This document shows positions 17,358 through 25,754 of a DNA stretch of 64,000 bases, piece by piece. A model generated the notes under the pieces. The model did not search any database. It was not told the DNA's origin and was given only the letters and a program-made list of their open reading frames with translations. Numbering within the stretch: position 1 is the first letter of the stretch; each line of letters begins with the position of its first letter. The position numbers and the translations under genes were made by a program. This DNA is from Mycobacterium sp. (GTDB taxonomy: Bacteria; Actinomycetota; Actinomycetes; Mycobacteriales; Mycobacteriaceae), in assembly GCA_016197405.1 (NCBI GenBank), contig JACPVR010000004.1, positions 310,001 to 374,000 of the forward strand, written 5' to 3'.

Positions 17358-17990
17358 TCATGTTCCTTTCGTGGGGTGCAGGGCATGCTGCGGCTGTGCG
17401 GCTTGGGATCTGGTCCAGATCACCACTGCGCCCACCAACACGGCCAGTAGCGTCGCGGGAACGCCGAGCGCGATACGTATCGGAGTATTGCTGCGTGGCT
17501 CGGTGGGCCCGCTGATCTTGGTGACCCGCACCTTCTGACTGTCACCGCCGGTGGGCGTCTCCAAAGCCGCTGTGTACTCGATGAACTCGCGGGCGAATGC
17601 GGCCGCCAGAGCGCGGGCCTGATCGGCCGATCCGGCGGTCACCGACACGTCGATCACCGAGGTGTTCGGCGGAACCCGCGTGGCGCTCACCTGGGCGGCC
17701 AGATCATGCGCCGTCTGGGGCAGGTGCAGGGTGTCGACGACGCGTTGGCTGACCACATCGCTGGTCAGCAGCGGGATGTAGGAATTCACGCGGTCCCTGG
17801 CGACTTCCTCGTTGACGTATGCCGCCGCGGTGGTGGATCCGGAAACGGAAACCAGAAGCTGCGCCGAGGACACATAGGTGACCGGTGTGAGCAGTATCCA
17901 GGTCAGTCCGGCGGCTGCGACCGATGCGGCGACTGCGGTGAACGTCTTCCAGCGGGCGGTCAACGCTGCGGCGAATTCACGGAAGTTCAT
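17358..17990 (-). CDS. Wzz-like polysaccharide co-polymerase 2
   Basis: 210 aa. It begins MNFREFAAALTARWKTF, then a membrane segment, the VTYVSSAQLLVSVSG strand typical of Wzz/CapA proteins, a coiled central region, the INTERPRO-type ending TKISGPTEPRSNTPIR before a second membrane segment, and a short tail without kinase motifs. The P-x-x-P-like stretch before TM2 is characteristic of the family. The start ATG 17990 overlaps the previous stop (ATGA), so the longer upstream reading is not needed. The next Wzz gene starts 3 nt after its stop. Confidence 0.78.
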   Translation of the reverse strand: MNFREFAAALTARWKTFTAVAASVAAAGLTWILLTPVTYVSSAQLLVSVSGSTTAAAYVNEEVARDRVNSYIPLLTSDVVSQRVVDTLHLPQTAHDLAAQVSATRVPPNTSVIDVSVTAGSADQARALAAAFAREFIEYTAALETPTGGDSQKVRVTKISGPTEPRSNTPIRIALGVPATLLAVLVGAVVIWTRSQAAQPQHALHPTKGT

Positions 17991-18655
17991 CGCACACCGC
18001 CGGGTACGTACACCGTCTCGGACGAAAGAGGCTGCGGCGTGGCCCATAACGCTCGCAGTGTGCAGCCCAGCGCGCCGATGAGCAGCCCGATCACAGCCGC
18101 TCCCGCCAGCACCGCAGGTATCGGCAGACCCCAGGCAACCTGTCGAAGTGGTGTACTCGGCGGACTGACCACTATGAGTTCGGCGCGCGGCACGATCGAG
18201 CCGGGAACGGACTCCAGCTCGGCGATGTCGGCGGCGTACTGATCGAGAAGAGCCGACGCGGTCTGCCGCGCTTCGCTGGGCGAGCGGCCCGCGATGTCGA
18301 AGGAGATCAAGGCTGTACCTGGTCGGTTGCCGGCGTTGATGCGGGCGGATAGTTGACCGGGCTCCAGAGGCAGGTCCAGCGTGGTGATGACCTGCGCCGC
18401 CAGCGCGGGATTGTCGGCCAACGCGGCGTAGGTGCGCGCCCGACCCTGCGCATAGGAGTCACCACCGTCGATCACCCCGCTGACGTCTCCCGGTGTGCGG
18501 ATGAATCCCGTGGCGTTCGAGATATACAGTGGCGGGGCGATATTGAGAGCAATCGTGATGATCAGCAGTGCCAGCAGTGCACCCCAGGTGAGCCATCGCC
18601 ACCCGGACCGAATGATGCGTACATACTGCGCCAGCGCGTCGGCGTTCTGCGTCAT
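17987..18655 (-). CDS. Wzz-like polysaccharide co-polymerase 3
   Basis: 222 aa. It begins MTQNADALAQYVRIIRSGW, has a first membrane segment at about 22-40, the YISNATGFIRTP strand, a helical middle region with QTASALLDQYAADI, the VVSPPSTPLRQVAWG lead-in to the second membrane segment, and a short tail. The topology matches Wzz/CapA co-polymerases lacking the tyrosine kinase part. It is coupled on both sides by ATGA overlaps, to the SGNH gene upstream and Wzz 2 downstream. Sequence similarity among the three Wzz copies is low by eye, so they look like old paralogues. Confidence 0.75.
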   Translation of the reverse strand: MTQNADALAQYVRIIRSGWRWLTWGALLALLIITIALNIAPPLYISNATGFIRTPGDVSGVIDGGDSYAQGRARTYAALADNPALAAQVITTLDLPLEPGQLSARINAGNRPGTALISFDIAGRSPSEARQTASALLDQYAADIAELESVPGSIVPRAELIVVSPPSTPLRQVAWGLPIPAVLAGAAVIGLLIGALGCTLRALWATPQPLSSETVYVPGGVR

Positions 18656-19410
18656 CGCGTCTCCAGGATCCGCTGATCGGACAACTCCGCGGTCATCGCC
18701 GATGCCAGTGCCGTCTCGCCCTTTTCGTTGGGGTGAACACCATCGGCACCGAGTAATGCCGAAGTGTCGTTCCCGGCAAGGGTTCTGATCGGGTCGATGA
18801 CGATCACCCCGTGTGTCGGACCTCGTCTCAGCAGGGTGACGAAAGCATCGTCGAAGCCCAGATCATCGCGGGGGTCGGCGAGAAACCGTGGCCGAACGAA
18901 GACTATTACCGCCTGCGGCCAGGCTTGCCGCGCGTCGGCTATGGTCGCCGCCATCGCCTTGAAGACATCCTTGCGCGGCGGGAAGTCGTCGTTGCGCCCG
19001 CCGTCGAGCACGACGATGTCGGGGTGATACACCATCGCCAGACGGGGGATCCGCTCGGAGAACGAGCTCGACGGTCCACTGTAGGCGTCGAGCGTGAAGC
19101 GGTTGGCCGGGCCGCCGCTGATATATCCGGTGCCCGGGAGCGCGGAGAGCTGACACAGCAACCCGAGCCTGGTCGCGGCGATACAAGCCGGCGACAGTTC
19201 CCGGGAGCCCTTCCCCGCGGTGTAGGAATCTCCGATGAACAGTGCCGAACGTAACGACTGTTCGCGTGCCGGAACGGTGTAGCCGGCCGCGGCGAGTCCG
19301 CCATCGGCCGGCGCAGGCACGGACTGCGGAGCCACAGCCACAGTAACCCCGACGATCACCGCCGACAGCACGGCAAGTTGGCCGATATCGCTGTGGCGCA
19401 ACCGCTTCAT
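18652..19410 (-). CDS. Exported SGNH/GDSL hydrolase
   Basis: 252 aa. An N-terminal hydrophobic segment after MKRLRHSDIGQL looks like a signal anchor. The SGNH blocks are FIGDSYTAGKG (nucleophile Ser in GDS), GTGY with a glycine, DGGRNDD with the block III Asn, and GADGVHPNEKG with the catalytic Asp and His. The family includes sugar O-acyl esterases and acyltransferases acting outside the membrane. It directly follows a second SGNH gene (ATGA overlap). The pair may tune acylation of the exported polymer. The ATG 19410 start is fixed by this overlap. Confidence 0.78.
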   Translation of the reverse strand: MKRLRHSDIGQLAVLSAVIVGVTVAVAPQSVPAPADGGLAAAGYTVPAREQSLRSALFIGDSYTAGKGSRELSPACIAATRLGLLCQLSALPGTGYISGGPANRFTLDAYSGPSSSFSERIPRLAMVYHPDIVVLDGGRNDDFPPRKDVFKAMAATIADARQAWPQAVIVFVRPRFLADPRDDLGFDDAFVTLLRRGPTHGVIVIDPIRTLAGNDTSALLGADGVHPNEKGETALASAMTAELSDQRILETR

Positions 19411-20072
19411 ATCCCGGTCACCGTGTGTAGCCACGCCAGGACCCGGTCGGCGATCAGCGACTGACCGGCATCGGTCGGGCTGGCAAGGTCGGTCTGCATG
19501 AGCTTGCGCGTCAGCCACGGCGGGTCGATGGCGCCCAGGAAAGGAACGCCGGCCTGCTGCGCGGCCTGCCCGACGGCCTCGGAGACCTTCTGGACCTTCT
19601 CCGGGACCGGTGTCGCATACCAGGTCGGCCCCATGACGAGTGCACGCTGACCACCGAGTTCGATCTTGTTGAGCACATCGACGGCCCCCAACCGCACGGG
19701 CTCCATATCGCGCAGGCGGTTGTCGGCCTGCCCGGTGGCGATAAGGATGATCTGCGGATGAGCCGCCTGCGCGCGGTCCACCTGATAGGTGAAAGCATGC
19801 CCACCACGGCCATCCGCCGCGAAACCCGCACCGGGCAAAGCGAAATTGGATACCGACCAGCCGGACCGCTGCGCCAACAGCGTGGGCCAAACCACCCGGT
19901 TGAGTTCGCCCGCGGCATACGAATCGCCGATTATCGCGATACTGAGCGACGGATACGCGGCGGCCTTGGACTTGATGTCGACGAGTAACAGGGAAGCGGC
20001 GACCAACGCTCCCACCAGAACGAGGGCGTACGCCGTGACCGCAGTCGCCCGGCCGGTGGGCAGGTTGTTCAT
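19407..20072 (-). CDS. Exported SGNH/GDSL hydrolase, tandem copy
   Basis: 221 aa. An N-terminal membrane segment (about 10-31) precedes the blocks AIIGDSYAAGELN (nucleophile Ser), LPGAGFAADG (glycine block), ATGQADN (block III, with Asn) and a C-terminal SPTDAGQSLIADRV. In this last block the DxxH motif is less clear, because the expected His near the C-terminus is not in the standard place. It may therefore be a weakened or non-hydrolytic relative of the next gene. It overlaps the GT4 gene upstream and the second SGNH gene downstream by ATGA. Confidence 0.68.
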   Translation of the reverse strand: MNNLPTGRATAVTAYALVLVGALVAASLLLVDIKSKAAAYPSLSIAIIGDSYAAGELNRVVWPTLLAQRSGWSVSNFALPGAGFAADGRGGHAFTYQVDRAQAAHPQIILIATGQADNRLRDMEPVRLGAVDVLNKIELGGQRALVMGPTWYATPVPEKVQKVSEAVGQAAQQAGVPFLGAIDPPWLTRKLMQTDLASPTDAGQSLIADRVLAWLHTVTGI

Positions 20073-21181
20073 GACGAACCTGCTCTCGCATGGTCGTAGA
20101 TCTGCGCCAGGCGATCAACGATTTTCGGCATGGCGAACTCGGTGCGCGCGGCGCGGCGGCCGCGGTGTCCCATGTCCATGGCCAGCGCCGGGTCGCCGAG
20201 CAGCTTGCCGACGGCGGCGGCGATCGACGCCGGAGCGCCGTCGGTGACGATCCCGCATCCGGCGCGATACACCGCGGGCGCCAATCCGCAATCCTCGTTG
20301 ATCACCACCGGGAGACCGACCGACATCGCCTCCAGCACCGACATCGGATAGGGCTCCATGGTGGCAGGCAGGACGTAGATATCGGCGGCGCTCAGACGCG
20401 CAGGAAGCCTGTCAGGTGCCACGGGGCCTTCCCAACAGATGGCTCGGTTGCCGTCGATGGCGGCCGATACGGCGGACCCCTCGCCGCCGTCAGGGCCGAC
20501 CAACGTGAAACGGGCATCGACGCCCGAATCCAACAGCAACCGAGCCATCTGGACGAATGCCAGTGGACGCTTCCGGCGGTGCAGTCGTGCCGCGAAGAGC
20601 ACCTCCGGCCGCCCGAGGTGTCTCGGGCGGCCGGGGTACTCGGGCACGCCGTTACCCAATTCGTGCAGCCGAAGTTGCGCGCCGCCGACCGCGACGAGCT
20701 GTTGGCGTTCCCGCTCGGTCAGATAGCAGACCGTGCCTGCGTCTCGCAGCGCCCGGCGCGTCCAGCAGGCATCGATCGGAACGGACAGCGCGTGTGCCGG
20801 GGTCACCATGCCGTGCGTCTGCAGTACGTAGGGGATCTTGCGGCGGCGCGCTGACATCGCGATCGGGAGTACGACAAGATCCCGTCCGAGATGAATGTGG
20901 ACCACGTCGTAATCGGCTCCGTGCGCAGCGAACCAACGAGTCAGCCCAGGTGCGCCCATTCCGTGAAATGTTCTGGTGGGTAGCAGCATTCGCGAAGCGA
21001 ACAATTCTGACGGCACCGCTTCGGTCAAAGCGGGGTAGGAAGTCTGGCCGCGGGTCGCGGCCGCGATCGTCACGTCGTGTCCACGGCGGATCAGTTCGGC
21101 ACAACTGTTCAGCGCGACCCGGGCCGGTCCGCCGTAGGCTCCGTCCGGACTGATCAGGGTGACCACGTGCAGTATGCGCAT
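20069..21181 (-). CDS. Family 4 glycosyltransferase
   Basis: 370 aa GT-B enzyme. The N-terminal domain opens MRILHVVTLISPDGAYGGP, the glycine-rich acceptor loop. The C-terminal domain has EVLFAARLHRRKRP and the EX7E signature in TMEPYPMSVLEAMSVGLPVV. It is likely a cytoplasmic sugar transferase for the repeat unit. The start ATG 21181 shares one base with the stop of the acyltransferase gene (TGATG), so earlier in-frame codons are unlikely to be used. It is followed by the two SGNH genes in a fully coupled operon. Confidence 0.86.
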   Translation of the reverse strand: MRILHVVTLISPDGAYGGPARVALNSCAELIRRGHDVTIAAATRGQTSYPALTEAVPSELFASRMLLPTRTFHGMGAPGLTRWFAAHGADYDVVHIHLGRDLVVLPIAMSARRRKIPYVLQTHGMVTPAHALSVPIDACWTRRALRDAGTVCYLTERERQQLVAVGGAQLRLHELGNGVPEYPGRPRHLGRPEVLFAARLHRRKRPLAFVQMARLLLDSGVDARFTLVGPDGGEGSAVSAAIDGNRAICWEGPVAPDRLPARLSAADIYVLPATMEPYPMSVLEAMSVGLPVVINEDCGLAPAVYRAGCGIVTDGAPASIAAAVGKLLGDPALAMDMGHRGRRAARTEFAMPKIVDRLAQIYDHARAGSS

Positions 21182-21729
21182 CAGATGACCACCGGTTGAG
21201 GCGGTCGCACAACGGAATTGGGTGCGATATCGGTGCCGACCAAGCAGGTGGCGGCGACCACCGAGTTGGCGCCGATTGTCACCCCGCGCAGCACGGTGGA
21301 GCGTGCGCATATCCAGACACCGTCCTCGATCACGATCGGGCCGTTGTCGAAGTCGAAGGTCGGCGAGCGACGATCATGGCTTCCCGTACACAGATAGGAC
21401 TGCTGCGAGATGCACACGTCCGAACCGATCACGATCCTGTCCAGGTTGTACAGCTCTACATCTGTTCCTATCCAGGAATCGTTGGCAATGGCGAGATTCC
21501 ACGGCCACTGCACCCTTACCCGGTGCCGGATCAGCACACCGTGACCCACATTGGCGCCGAACCAGCGCAGTAGCGCGCAGCGAAGGCTGTTCGGGCACCA
21601 GAGTTTGGTGAAAACCAATTCGGACACCGCGACCCAGAGCACCTGGATGAGCAGACCACGGCCCTTGTGATAGGAATGCCCGCGCCGCGCGGCAAGCGAC
21701 CGGATCGATTGTGAGGTCGTCCCCCGCAT
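21181..21729 (-). CDS. WcaF-like colanic-acid-type acetyltransferase
   Basis: 182 aa hexapeptide acyltransferase of the WcaF/NodL type. The N-terminal part has LWCPNSLRCALLRWFGANVG and the repeats include SWIGTDVELYNLDRIVIGSDVCISQQSYLCTG (read in two blocks), IEDGVWICARSTVLRGVTIG and the capping ATCLVGTDI. It likely O-acetylates a sugar. ATG 21729 has a strong site (GGGGAGG, 5-6 nt spacing) and yields the usual family length. The frame is open another 30 codons upstream but without family similarity. It is the first gene of the coupled Wzz/Wzy operon. Confidence 0.83.
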   Translation of the reverse strand: MRGTTSQSIRSLAARRGHSYHKGRGLLIQVLWVAVSELVFTKLWCPNSLRCALLRWFGANVGHGVLIRHRVRVQWPWNLAIANDSWIGTDVELYNLDRIVIGSDVCISQQSYLCTGSHDRRSPTFDFDNGPIVIEDGVWICARSTVLRGVTIGANSVVAATCLVGTDIAPNSVVRPPQPVVI

Positions 21730-22228
21730 CAGCCACCTCCCCAGGTGCGACCGTTTGCCAGGAAATCGGAAAACTGCCATCGCTTGACGAAATCGAGTGT
21801 AGAACGCGCCGGGCAACATTGCTGAATAGTTCTGTTCGGGTAATGGAACTAGTTCTTTTCGGTGTGAGAACTAGTTCCGTGCGGCCTCGGAAATCGGCAC
21901 AGCGGAGCCGCGAATATGGGGACAACTTTGTGCACAACAGTCGAATGCTGTGGATAGCTCTAGCCGGCAAGGCATTTCGTCTCCCAATGTGATGACGATA
22001 TGCCTGCGGGCACTTTTCGCTGGAGGACGGTCCGATGCATTCTTCATCGCCTGACGATCTAGACCGGTACCAGATCGAATTTGGTCCCTAAGACCCATAT
22101 ACGTGCGGTCGGCATCGGCTCGATAGTGAACCTTCAGCGGATTCGCTCGCGTGCAGGCGGCGTGCCGCCCGCGGTGATGCGCGGTGGCCTATCGGGGGCG
22201 GTCGACTCATCTGGATCGGTGGTATGTG
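21730..22228. other. Divergent intergenic region between two polysaccharide operons
   Basis: About 500 nt with no convincing gene. It separates the minus operon starting at 21729 from the plus operon starting near 22229. The AT content is higher than in the surroundings around 21820-22100. It holds two AACTAGTT palindromes (21845-21878), a half-like GAATAGTTCT near 21823, and a 10-nt palindrome TTGTGCACAA at 21928-21937. It probably contains both promoters. I cannot place the -10 elements with confidence. Confidence 0.6.
21845..21878. promoter_or_regulatory. Paired AACTAGTT palindromes in the divergent region
   Basis: GGAACTAGTTCT at 21845-21856 and AGAACTAGTTCC at 21867-21878, with centres 22 nt apart, about two helical turns. 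The same core occurs upstream of the ACP gene at 10895-10906. Spacing and repetition suggest cooperative binding of a dimeric regulator controlling the divergent operons. Confidence 0.55.
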
Positions 22229-23521
22229 ATGTTCGAAGTCATCGTGCGCCACCCGACGCCACCGGTCGGTCAGATTCCCGGCCAGGCCCAGACTCCGGGC
22301 ACCGCGCCGCGCGGCTCGGCCGGCGCGATCTGGTGCCAGGTTGCAATATTCGCCGTCGGTGCAACATCGGCGATACAGGTCGCCGGTGTCGTCGCAACCG
22401 TTCTGTCGATGATCTGCCTGATCCTGGTACCGGCGTTCTTACTGATGCGGCACAGCGGCGCCGATCTCATACCGCTGGTGCTTGCGGCGCTCGGCTGGCT
22501 GGCCTTCGCGGCATCCTGTCTTGTCAACGGTGTCAGCGCGTCATGGCCTAATGCGCTGGCGCCGGCGGCATTCTCGCTCTACTTCATCGGCCTGACAGTT
22601 CTGACCAACCGATCCGTCGACCGCGTCGCCACGGTCCTGGCCGGGATCGCACTGGGCACCGTCGTATTCTTCGTGACGCAGGGAATCGAACTGACCAGCA
22701 CGGGCAGCTTCCTCGATGTCTGGAAATACGGTATCGCACACGGCGTGACCGTTCTGGTTCTGTTCGCGCTCATCAAGAGTGGGACGCCCCGGCTGTTTCC
22801 GCCGCTGGCGTTGGTGCTGATCGGGCTGGCCAGCCTGGGACTCAACTTCCGCTCACACGCTCTGGTGTGCCTGGTCGCGGCGGTGATTCTCGTGGTGCGC
22901 TACCGGCTGGGCGCCCGAGTGCAGCGCAGGTGGCAGTTCGTCGGTGTCGTTGCCTTCGGCTTGCTGTTCTCCTACCTGATGCCGATGGCGGCCCGATTCG
23001 GACTCTTCGGGCCGGCACTACAGCGAAAGACCATCGAGCAGCAGGCCACTGACCTTCCGCTGTTGTTGGCGGGCCGCACCGAACCGCCCATGACACTGAC
23101 CGCCATCGCCGAGCGCCCGTTGCTGGGCTGGGGAAGCGCGACCCAGCTCACGCCCGAGGTATACGCCCGCGCCGAACATTTGGCGATCTCATGGGGTTTT
23201 CCACCGACCTTTCCCTTCGAGCTCTACTGGCGGCTACCGGTAACCGATTACTCGGCAATGCATTCGATCCTGCTCGGGTCGTGGGCCGAAGGTGGTGTGC
23301 TGGCGACTTTCTTGCCGCTGTGGTTGCTGGTGGCCTGCCTGGCGCTGATCTGGAACAACGCGAACTTCACGATCTGGTCACCGCTGGTGCTGACGGTCGC
23401 TTTGCAGGGCGTCTGGGATCTGTTCTATTCGCCGTGGACCTACAACACCATCGCCGAGTTCGCCTGCATCGCGTTGTTGTTCCGTACGTCACGAACGCGG
23501 TTGCATACGGTCCCGACGTGA
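22229..23521 (+). CDS. Second polymerase/ligase-like membrane protein (Wzy/O-antigen ligase type)
   Basis: About 430 aa with 10-12 hydrophobic segments. The extracytoplasmic loop near residues 270-345 carries AIAERPLLGWGSATQ and ends with SAMHSILLGSWAEGGVL, similar in layout to the ERPFFGLG...EWMQAVVQGG block of the polymerase at 15256-16605. It is probably an alternative polymerase or a ligase. I chose ATG 22229 (MFEVIVRH). The frame is open to 22184 and the start is not certain. The stop overlaps the next GTG by 4 nt. It heads a plus-strand operon with a GT2 and a flippase. Confidence 0.72.
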   Translation: MFEVIVRHPTPPVGQIPGQAQTPGTAPRGSAGAIWCQVAIFAVGATSAIQVAGVVATVLSMICLILVPAFLLMRHSGADLIPLVLAALGWLAFAASCLVNGVSASWPNALAPAAFSLYFIGLTVLTNRSVDRVATVLAGIALGTVVFFVTQGIELTSTGSFLDVWKYGIAHGVTVLVLFALIKSGTPRLFPPLALVLIGLASLGLNFRSHALVCLVAAVILVVRYRLGARVQRRWQFVGVVAFGLLFSYLMPMAARFGLFGPALQRKTIEQQATDLPLLLAGRTEPPMTLTAIAERPLLGWGSATQLTPEVYARAEHLAISWGFPPTFPFELYWRLPVTDYSAMHSILLGSWAEGGVLATFLPLWLLVACLALIWNNANFTIWSPLVLTVALQGVWDLFYSPWTYNTIAEFACIALLFRTSRTRLHTVPT

Positions 23522-24420
23522 CTCCCGCAGTGAGCGCGGTGATCCCCAGTATCGGACGACCGAGTCTGAAATCGGCCGTCGCGTCGGTTCTCGCGCAGTC
23601 ACTGGCTGTCGCGGAAGTCATCATCGTGCTCGATACCGAGGCGCCGGTGCGTGTTCCGACCGATGACCGAATAGTCGTCCTGCGAGCCACCGCAGGAAGC
23701 GGGGCCGCCCGGTGCAGACAGATCGGGATAGATGCCGCCTGTGGGTCGTTGATAGCGCTGCTCGACGATGACGACGAATGGCTGCCCGACAAGTTGAAGC
23801 GCCAGTTGGCCGAAGTGGGCCACCACACGCCTTCGTCGTGGATTGCCTCGTCGCGTACCGCCGTCGTCGGCCCCGGAGACCGACGTCGTATCTGGCCTCG
23901 TCGCCTCATCGCGACCGGCGAACCGATAGCCGAATACCTGTTTCGTGTCGACGAGATCGGCGTGGGTGCAACGCTGCTGCAGACGTCGACGTTGGTGTTC
24001 CCGACCGAGCTGGCGCGACGGGTCCGCTGGGACGCCCACGCCGGTGCCGTGCACGACGAACCCTCCTGGCTCCTCGAGGTGCAACGCGCGGTACCCGATG
24101 TGCACCTGCTGCAGGTACCCGAGGCCCTGAGCGTCTACAACGTGACGGCGGAGTCGGTGTCGCGTAGCAGTGCCGAGCGGACCGATGAGTACATAGCTTG
24201 GGGCCGAACATATCTGAGTGCGGAATCGGCCCGCGTCCGCGGCGACTACCAGTGCGCGAGCCCGGTGAGTGCGGCGGTGGCCGCGAGTTCGGTCTCGGGT
24301 GTGGCACGTGCCGTCGCGGCGGCGCTGCGGCATGGCCGTCCCGGGCCTTTCGCGCTGGTCTATGCCGCATCGAGCATGATCCGTATCGTCGCCGTCCGTC
24401 TCCTGCGGATTGTGCGGTGA
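23518..24420 (+). CDS. Family 2 glycosyltransferase
   Basis: 300 aa GT-A transferase. The opening SAVIPSIGRPSLKSAVASVL, the EVIIVLDTEAPV strand, IALLDDDDEWLPDKL with the metal-binding aspartates and VHDEPSWLLEV near the acceptor site are typical. The start GTG 23518 overlaps the preceding stop (GTGA), and the stop overlaps the flippase GTG in the same way, so the three genes form a coupled unit. The longer open frame upstream lies inside the polymerase gene and is ignored. The sugar donor is unknown. Confidence 0.84.
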   Translation: MTPAVSAVIPSIGRPSLKSAVASVLAQSLAVAEVIIVLDTEAPVRVPTDDRIVVLRATAGSGAARCRQIGIDAACGSLIALLDDDDEWLPDKLKRQLAEVGHHTPSSWIASSRTAVVGPGDRRRIWPRRLIATGEPIAEYLFRVDEIGVGATLLQTSTLVFPTELARRVRWDAHAGAVHDEPSWLLEVQRAVPDVHLLQVPEALSVYNVTAESVSRSSAERTDEYIAWGRTYLSAESARVRGDYQCASPVSAAVAASSVSGVARAVAAALRHGRPGPFALVYAASSMIRIVAVRLLRIVR

Positions 24421-25754
24421 CCACGACTGCCGTGGGCCGGCTCGCCTCGCACGAACGGCGGGCATTGGTGATGGCGCCGCTCTATCGCATCGTCGGTACT
24501 CCCGTCACCGCGGCACTGAGCCTGGTCAACACAGCACTGATCGTGCGGGAGACCGGTGCTGCGGTGTTCGGGCTGGTGTCGCTGGTCGCAACCGTCACAT
24601 TGCTGTTTCCATTCGCCGACCTGGGTATCGGTGCCACGGTGATCAGCGCCGCCGCGCAACTGCATGGACCAACACGGGATCGCGACGCCGCCAATGTGAT
24701 CCGACGGGCATACCACGTCTTGATGGTGGTCGCCGGCGCCGTGACGACGGTCGCGCTCGGCATCATGGCATTCGACGGTTGGGCTGGGCTCACCGGATTC
24801 TCCTCCGGTGATCAGGACCGGTGGGCCATCACCGTCGCCGCATGTCTGTTCGCGTTGACGATTCCGGCGGGGTTGGGGGTTCGCATCCTCGTCGGTATCG
24901 ACAGGAACCCACTGGCCACCCTCGTGCTGATGAGCTGCCCGGCTTTCGCGCTGATGCTCACTCTGCTGCTGTGGGTCATCCAGGTCGACGGCATCTGGTA
25001 TGTCGTATCGGGTTTGGGTGGTCTGCTTGCGGGCCAACTCCTCGGTACGGTCCTTGCCCTGCGGCTGTCCGGGCTCGGACGGGGTGCGTTTCGCCGGGTG
25101 CGCCGAGGCTCGGCGCGTTCTCGGCTGCTGGCGGGAAGTCTGTGGTTGTTCATGGTCGGCGTCGGTCTACCGGTGGGTCTGCAGACCGGTCGCGTGATAC
25201 TCGCGCATCTGTCGACGCCCGACCAGCTGGCTGAATATGCCTTGATGGCACAGGTTTACGCGGCCTGCTGGTCGGTTCTTTCGGCTGCCGGGCTGGCATT
25301 CTGGCCGGTGTTCGTCAAACGCCGGGGCGCAACCACCGAGACGGTCCGGATGTGGTCGCGTCTGACCGCCGCATTCGCTGTTCTTGCCATACTTGCCGCC
25401 GGGGGTATGTGGGTGCTCAGCCCATGGGCGGCGACCCTGTTGTCGGGCGGGAGGATTGCCATAACCGGCGGTCTGGCAATGGCTTTCGGGCTCCTGCTGG
25501 TCGGGCAGGCCATGCATCTGCCCGCCGGTGTGCTGCTGACGTCGGCAGTCGAGGCGCGCTGGCAGGCAGGCTGGACCGTCGTGATGGCGGTGTTGAGCAT
25601 CGGCCTCGGGTGCGCCGTCGCGGGCAGCTATGGGGCCGTCGGCGTCGTACTTGCGGCAGCGCTGGCGATCGGGATTGCGCAGGTACTGCCCGATCTGATC
25701 TGCGTTCCTAGGCTGGTTCGTCGTCGACTGCCCGACGGGGCTCAAGCGTCGTAG
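24417..25754 (+). CDS. Second Wzx-type flippase (MOP superfamily)
   Basis: 445 aa with about 12-14 membrane segments. The N-terminus has the polysaccharide-exporter pattern RIVGTPVTAALSLVNTALIVRE (read in parts) and the FADLGIGATVISAAA helix, both typical of Wzx/RfbX proteins. It should flip a lipid-linked oligosaccharide. The GTG start is coupled to the GT2 gene. The last 47 nt overlap the convergent acyltransferase gene. A locus with two flippases and two polymerase-like proteins may build two polymers or use two versions of a repeat. Confidence 0.82.
   Translation: MTTTAVGRLASHERRALVMAPLYRIVGTPVTAALSLVNTALIVRETGAAVFGLVSLVATVTLLFPFADLGIGATVISAAAQLHGPTRDRDAANVIRRAYHVLMVVAGAVTTVALGIMAFDGWAGLTGFSSGDQDRWAITVAACLFALTIPAGLGVRILVGIDRNPLATLVLMSCPAFALMLTLLLWVIQVDGIWYVVSGLGGLLAGQLLGTVLALRLSGLGRGAFRRVRRGSARSRLLAGSLWLFMVGVGLPVGLQTGRVILAHLSTPDQLAEYALMAQVYAACWSVLSAAGLAFWPVFVKRRGATTETVRMWSRLTAAFAVLAILAAGGMWVLSPWAATLLSGGRIAITGGLAMAFGLLLVGQAMHLPAGVLLTSAVEARWQAGWTVVMAVLSIGLGCAVAGSYGAVGVVLAAALAIGIAQVLPDLICVPRLVRRRLPDGAQAS

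Noticed and set aside
21798..21812. TAGAACGCGCCGGG as a KstR box
   Set aside because: Only the left half-site fits. The right half lacks GTTNNA.
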